Shown piece by piece: positions 17,881-21,865 of a stretch of 21,865 nt of DNA (positions are counted from its first letter, which is position 1; every line of letters starts with the position of its first letter). The position numbers and the translations under genes are program-made. The notes under the pieces are model-generated. The model ran no database searches. It was not told where the DNA came from and saw nothing but the letters and a program-made list of their open reading frames with translations. Where the stretch lies: the NCBI GenBank assembly GCA_003427395.1, contig BFEA01000076.1, forward strand, positions 2,001,298-2,023,162, read 5' to 3'. This stretch comes from Chara braunii (lineage: Eukaryota; Streptophyta; Charophyceae; Charales; Characeae).

Positions 17881-18340
17881 TCGTCCTCCACCTCCTCCTC
17901 CTTCGCCTCCAGTGCCTCCTCCGCCTCCAGTTCCTCCTCCGCCTTCTGCTTCTCCTCTTGTCCTCCTCGTCCTACATCTCCTCCACTTCTTCCACCTCCT
18001 CCTCCTCGTCTTCTTCCTCCTCCTCCTCCTCCTCCTCCTCTTTTTCCTCCTCCTCTTCCTCCTCCTCCTCCTCCTCCTCCTCTTCTTCTTCCTCTTCTCC
18101 ATCCTCCTTCTCCTCCTCCTCCTCCTCTTCTTCTTCCTCATCCTCGTCGTCCTCATCGTCGTCATTATCCTCCTCCTCCTCCGCCTCCCCCTCCTCCCCG
18201 TCCTCCTCCTCCTCCTTCTTCTCCTCCTCCTTGTCCTTCTCTTCTTCTTCCTCTTCCCCATCCTCCTTCTCCTCCTCCTCCTCCTATTCTTCCTCATCCT
18301 CCTCGTCATCCTCCTCCTCCTCCTCCTCCCCCTCCCTTCT
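17881..18340. repeat. TCC/CTC polypyrimidine tract, array copy 1
   Basis: About 460 bp of almost pure pyrimidine on the plus strand (purine on the minus), built of TCC with TTC, GTC and CCC interruptions. Strand-asymmetric GGA repeats of this kind can form triplex or G-quadruplex-like structures. The huge Arg-rich (minus) and Ser/Leu-rich (plus) frames here are not coding. Confidence 0.9.
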
Positions 18341-18531
18341 CCCCCCCCACTTCTCTCTTCTTCTTCTACCTCGATATCCTCCTCCTAGTCGTCGTCGACC
18401 TCCCCTCCCCTCCGATCGCTCACTTCCCTTGTGGCAGCCAGGTGTTAATAGCGACACTGATTTTTAATCCCTCGACGTCGCTCTTCCTATCACTGTCGAG
18501 CAGAATCCATCACGTGTTGATCAAAGATCAT

Positions 18532-18533
<2 letters not shown>
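18341..18533. repeat. Conserved unique block of the satellite, copy 1
   Basis: Matches 19200-19376 and 20665-20836 with scattered substitutions. It contains gtcgacctcccctcccctcc, a gtggcag...gcgaca segment, and an internal inverted repeat ctcgac (18471-18476)/gtcgag (18495-18500). It is the only non-microsatellite part of the monomer besides the palindrome and the A/G-rich lead, and it would be the best probe for the family. No coding evidence. Confidence 0.8.
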
Positions 18534-18581
<48 letters not shown>

Positions 18582-18777
18582 TGAATCAATCAATCAATTA
18601 ATAAATCAATCAATACAATCAATCAATCAATCTATAAATCAATCAATCAGTTGAGATCCCGTCGAATCGATTGGTTCGATAGGATCTTGATCAAGATCCT
18701 ATCGAACCAATCGATTCGACGGGATCCCGACTGATTGATTGATTGATAGATTGATTGGTAGATTGATTGATTGATTA

Positions 18778-18819
<42 letters not shown>
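18534..18819. repeat. Palindrome 1 within (CAAT)n/(ATTG)n arms
   Basis: The perfect core palindrome at 18655-18726 (72 bp, centre ttga/tcaa) extends with two mismatches into (CAAT)n on the left and (ATTG)n on the right. The arms are complementary, so one strand could fold into a hairpin well over 200 nt long. The core carries GGATCC, ATCGAT and TGATCA sub-palindromes. Confidence 0.92.
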
Positions 18820-18897
18820 CTGAGTTGGGAAAAAAAAACAACGTTGGGGGGGTCGAGGTCACCTCGTGGTGATGTTGGGGGTTCTGCCCGCTCCCCA

Positions 18898-19145
18898 TCG
18901 TCGTCGTCCTCCTCCTCTTCTTCTTCTACATTGATGTCCTCCTTCTAGTCCTTGTCGACCTCCTCCACCACCTCGTCCTCGTCGCCATCCTCCTCCTCCT
19001 CCTCCTTCTCCTCCTCCTCCTCCTCCTCCTCCTCCTCCTCCTCCTCTTTTTCTTCCTCTTCCCATCTTCCTCCTCCTCCTCCTCTTCTTTCTCCTCCTCG
19101 TCGTCCTCCTCCTCCTCTTCTTTCTCCTCCTCGTCGTCCTCGTCG

Positions 19146-19179
<34 letters not shown>

Positions 19180-19222
19180 TTCCCCCCCCCCCCCTCCCTT
19201 CTTCTTTTTCTACCTCGATGTC
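18898..19222. repeat. TCC/CTC tract, array copy 2, with C-runs
   Basis: Begins with cgtcgtcgtcctcc, contains (TCC)n with CGTCGTCGT interruptions, and ends in two long C-runs near 19168-19194. The phrase tagtc.t.gtcgacctcc occurs at both ends of the tract (about 18945 and 19230), so the tract is itself bracketed by a short direct repeat. Confidence 0.85.
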
Positions 19223-19376
19223 CTCCTTCTAGTCGTCGTCGACCTCCCCTCCCCTCCAATCGCTCGCTTCCCTTGTGGCAGTCGGGCGTTCATAGCGACA
19301 TTGCTTTTTGATCCCTCAACGTCGCTCTTCCTATCATTGTCGAGCAGAATCTACCAAGTGTTGATCAAGATCATAT

Positions 19377-19568
19377 CAATCAACCAATCAATCAATCAAT
19401 CAATACAATCAATCAATCTATTAATCAATCAATCAGTCGGGATCCTGTCGAATCGATTGGTTCGATAGGATCTTGATCAAGATCCTATCGAACCAATCGA
19501 TTCGACAGGATCCCGACTGATTGATTGATTTACAGATTGGTAGATTGATTGATTGATAGATTGATTGA
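19377..19568. repeat. Palindrome 2 within (CAAT)n/(ATTG)n arms
   Basis: By hand this is a perfect palindrome of 108 bp (19423-19530, centre 19476/19477), including cagtcgg/ccgactg and part of the CAAT/ATTG arms. The core differs from palindrome 1 at 19446 (t) and 19507 (a), where copy 1 has c and g; both positions changed together, so pairing is kept. Confidence 0.92.
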
Positions 19569-19629
19569 CCTCTTTGCCCTCCTCCTCTTGCTCATCCTTG
19601 TCGTCGTCATCCCCTGCCTCGTTCTTCTA

Positions 19630-19869
19630 GATAGGTAGATAGATAGATAGATAAATTACATTAAATAGATAGATTACATACATAGATAAGACTAGATAGA
19701 TAGATACATAGATAGATAGGTAGATAGAAAGGTTGGTATATAGGTAGATAGATAGATAGGTAGGCAGATCGGTAGGTAGATAGATAGGTACATAGATACA
19801 TAGATAGATAGATCGATAGACGAAGTGATACATTAGATAGAGTACATAGATTACATCAAATTGATGAAG

Positions 19870-19910
<41 letters not shown>

Positions 19911-19961
19911 CGATGGATGGATAGATAGATGGATAGATCGATACATAGATTACATCAGATT

Positions 19962-20002
<41 letters not shown>

Positions 20003-20105
20003 GTAGATAGATAGGTAGGTAGATAGGTAGGTAGATAGACAGATAGATAGACAGATAGATAGACGGGTAGGCAGGTAGATAGATAGATAGATAGATAGAT
20101 AGATT
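19630..20105. repeat. (GATA)n microsatellite with ATAG/GTAG variants
   Basis: About 475 bp of gata repeats with interspersed acata, gtag and cgat variants. It occupies the part of monomer 3 where the TCC tract and unique block would be expected. The Tyr/Ile/Leu-repeat frames on the minus strand are translations of the microsatellite. Confidence 0.95.
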
Positions 20106-20261
20106 AGATCCAGATCTGTCATTGTTTTTCATGTCATGTCAGTATTCCGTGCACGATGGCTGCAGCGAGTAGACGTCGTATGGGCACCACCTATCCCACA
20201 TTCGATCCTCTGCCCGAATGGAAACAAGTGGACTTGAGGCGTTCGCATGCCGTGTGGGAGA
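20106..20261. other. Unique segment inside the satellite array
   Basis: About 155 bp of ordinary-complexity DNA (gatccagatctgtcattg ... cgtgtgggag) lies between the GATA tract and a half palindrome. It occurs nowhere else in the window. It replaces the left arm of the third palindrome and may mark an insertion, or a breakpoint filled with foreign DNA. No open frame of note. Confidence 0.6.
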
Positions 20262-20301
20262 TCAAGATCCTATCGAACAACCTATTCGACGGGATCCCGA
20301 C

Positions 20302-20336
<35 letters not shown>

Positions 20337-20337
20337 C
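20262..20337. repeat. Half palindrome (right arm only) with (ATTG)n
   Basis: tcaagatcctatcgaac ... gggatcccgactg followed by (ATTG)n matches the right arms of the other palindromes with a few changes, but the left arm is missing. It still sits 785 bp from the previous palindrome centre. The usual A-run and ggggggtcgaggtcacctcg lead follow at 20338-20412. Confidence 0.85.
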
Positions 20338-20412
20338 TGAGTTGGAAAAAAAAAAAACATTGGGGGGGTCGAGGTCACCTCGCGGTGATGTTGGCAGTTC
20401 TCCCCGCTCCCC

Positions 20413-20619
20413 ATCGTCGTCGTCGTCCTCCTCTTCTTCCTCTACCTCGATGTCCTCCTCCTAGTCCTCGTCGACCTCCTCCTCCACCTCGTCCTCGCCA
20501 TCCTCCTCCTCCTCCTCCTCCTCGTCCTTCTCCTCTTCTTCTTCCTCTTCCCCATCCGCCTTCTCCTCCTCCTCTTCGTCCTCGTCGCCGTCCTCGTCGT
20601 CGTCCTCGTCCTCGTCCTC

Positions 20620-20654
<35 letters not shown>

Positions 20655-20836
20655 CCCCCTCTTCTTCTTCTACCTCGATGTCATCCTCCCAGTCCTCGTC
20701 GACCTCCCCTCCCCTCCGATCGCTCGCTTCCCATGTGGCAGTCAGGCATTCATAGCAACATTGCTTTTTGATCCCTCGACGTCGCTCTTCATATCATTGT
20801 CGAGCAGAATCCACCAAGTGTTGATCAAGATCATAT
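20413..20836. repeat. TCC tract and conserved block, array copy 3
   Basis: cgtcgtcgtc lead, TCC/GTC tract, a run of C around 20643-20660, then the conserved block to 20836, closely matching 19200-19376. Pro/Arg-rich frames over this stretch are repeat translations. Confidence 0.85.
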
Positions 20837-20910
20837 CAATCAATCAATCAATCAATACAATTGATCAATCAATCAAATCAATCAATCAATCAATCAATCA
20901 ACCAATCAAT

Positions 20911-20949
<39 letters not shown>

Positions 20950-21044
20950 GTCGGGATCCCGTCGAATCGAATGGTTCGATAGGATATCGATCAAGATCCT
21001 ATCGAACCAATCGATTCGACGGGATCCCGACTGATTGATTGATT

Positions 21045-21077
<33 letters not shown>

Positions 21078-21078
21078 A
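20837..21078. repeat. Palindrome 3 within (CAAT)n/(ATTG)n arms
   Basis: Core 20948-21033, centre 20990/20991. The right arm is standard; the left arm has three mismatches (around 20971, 20986 and 20988). It is followed by an A-run and the gaggtcacctc lead at 21079-21160. Confidence 0.88.
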
Positions 21079-21160
21079 GTTGGAAAAAAAAAAAAAACGT
21101 TGGGGGGGTCGAGGTCACCTCGCGGTGATGTTGGCAGTTCTGCCCGCTCCCCATCGTCGT

Positions 21161-21532
21161 CGTCGTCGTCGTCCTTTTCTTCCTCCCCAGCGTCCTCCTC
21201 ACGTCTTCCCCCTCCTCGTGCTCACCCTTGTTGCCGTCATCCCCTACCTCGTCCTTTTCGGCGCTGCACCCGTCCTCCTCCTACTCCTTTTCCTCTTCTT
21301 TTTCAACCTCCTCGTGCTCCACATTGACCTCGTCGTCCTCGCCCATCGATGTTGTTCTGCAGTCATCCTACCCCTGCCTTATCCTCCTCCTCCTCCTCCT
21401 CGTCATCTTCGCCATTCCTTTTATGTTATGCCACGTCCTCCCTCGCCACTGCAGCTGCATCACCATCCCCACATTCTCGTCATGGTTGTTGACGTTACAA
21501 TGTCCCCTCCCCTCTTTGCTTTGTTTTCCCCA
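21161..21532. repeat. Degenerate CT-rich segment, array copy 4
   Basis: Starts with (CGT)n and CTCC-rich DNA, but is more mixed than the other tracts and lacks the conserved gtcgacctcccc block. No recognisable protein domain in the overlapping open frames (21071-21689), which are Ser/Pro/Leu-rich repeat translations. Confidence 0.6.
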
Positions 21533-21752
21533 CACTCACTCACTCACTCACTCACTCACTCACTCACTCACTCACTCACTCACTCACTCACTCACTCAGT
21601 CAATCAATCAATCAATCAATACAATCAATCAATTGATTAATCCCCCCAAATACAATCAATCAATCCCGTCAAATCAGTCGATTTCATAGGATCTTGTACA
21701 AGATCCTATAAAATCAATCGATTCGACGAGATCCCGATCGATTGTTTGATTG

Positions 21753-21797
<45 letters not shown>

Positions 21798-21834
21798 ATT
21801 GATTGATTGATTGAGTGAGTGAGTGAGTGAGTGA
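21533..21834. repeat. Palindrome 4 with nested (CACT)n(CAAT)n / (ATTG)n(AGTG)n arms
   Basis: Centre 21697/21698, core about 21665-21735 with several mismatches. Outside the CAAT/ATTG arms both sides switch to a second complementary pair: (CACT)n at 21533-21597 on the left and (GAGT)n at about 21812-21834 on the right. The remaining 31 bases are an A-run and the edge of the window. Confidence 0.88.
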
Positions 21835-21865
21835 TTTCCAAAAAAAAAATTCTTGAAAAGAGGGG

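Larger units (their letters stand above)
17881..21865. repeat. Tandem palindromic satellite array (monomer about 0.7-0.8 kb)
   Basis: Each monomer has, in order: a TCC/CTC tract, a conserved block of about 170 bp (tctacctcgatgtcctcctc ... gtcgagcagaatc), (CAAT)n, a palindrome, (ATTG)n, an A-run with ggggggtcgaggtcacctcg, and a cgtcgtcgtc lead into the next tract. Palindrome centres fall at 18690/18691, 19476/19477, 20261/20262 (right arm only), 20990/20991 and 21697/21698, so spacings are 786, 785, 729 and 707 bp. The array runs off the right edge. Long Ser-, Arg- or INQS-repeat open frames across it are translations of microsatellites and are not genes. Confidence 0.88.

Noticed and set aside
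17524-18309. Long Arg-rich (minus) and Ser/Leu-rich (plus) open frames across the TCC tract
   Set aside because: They are translations of a trinucleotide microsatellite. Several frames on both strands are open together and there is no domain.
18442-18898. INQSINQS-type open frames in the CAAT/ATTG arms (also at 20761-21202)
   Set aside because: A tetranucleotide repeat gives open frames in many registers. No independent coding sign.
19627-20132. Tyr/Ile/Leu-repeat open frames over the GATA tract
   Set aside because: Microsatellite translation. The GATA tract is also not taken as a sex-chromosome marker, since such tracts are common.
18534-21834. CRISPR-like array
   Set aside because: Repeats are simple microsatellites and palindromes without unique spacers, in a eukaryotic context.

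Overview
The window is eukaryotic, repeat-dominated nuclear DNA. The retrotransposon proteins are of green-plant type: Ty3/gypsy chromovirus-like pol, and a primer-binding site matching plant initiator-Met tRNA. Their wording, with the simple-sequence-rich surroundings and single-N gaps, suggests a large streptophyte or charophyte algal genome such as Chara. That species call is recall-based inference, not something the sequence proves. I see no intact host gene, no tRNA or rRNA gene that I trust, and no CRISPR array.

Layout. (1) 1-4360 is non-coding: GC-rich hairpins (252-511), diverged short repeats (1527-1945, 1999-2124), a 21-bp minisatellite (3036-3159), a possible plus-strand LTR edge (TATA 3351, TGGCGCC 3715) and a 105-bp direct repeat (4009-4347). 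(2) 4363-13067 is a degenerate Ty3/gypsy element on the minus strand. From its 5' end it has an LTR 13067-12039, PBS 12035-12024, a leader, gag from an ATG at 10756, protease, RT, RNase H, integrase and a chromodomain-like tail ending near 5209, a polypurine tract 5181-5169, and a left-truncated 3' LTR. (3) 13068-13375 is a spacer with a helically spaced TTGACC array. (4) About 13375-17000 is a second, different and truncated gypsy element, also on the minus strand: a coiled-coil gag with a CCHC knuckle, protease, and RT cut off just after the catalytic motif. (5) 17011-17880 is unassigned. (6) 17881 to the right edge is a satellite array. Its monomers are about 0.7-0.8 kb and each carries a TCC/GGA tract, a conserved unique block, and a long palindrome inside complementary (CAAT)n and (ATTG)n arms.

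How it fits together. The two gypsy elements once supplied capsid, protease, RT/RNase H and integrase for copy-and-paste transposition. Both are now dead: eight in-frame stops that I could place are TAG at apparent glutamine positions, one is TGA, none is TAA, and there are many one-base frameshifts. The most unusual structure is the palindromic satellite. Its two arms appear to change together between copies, both in the palindrome core and in the flanking microsatellites.
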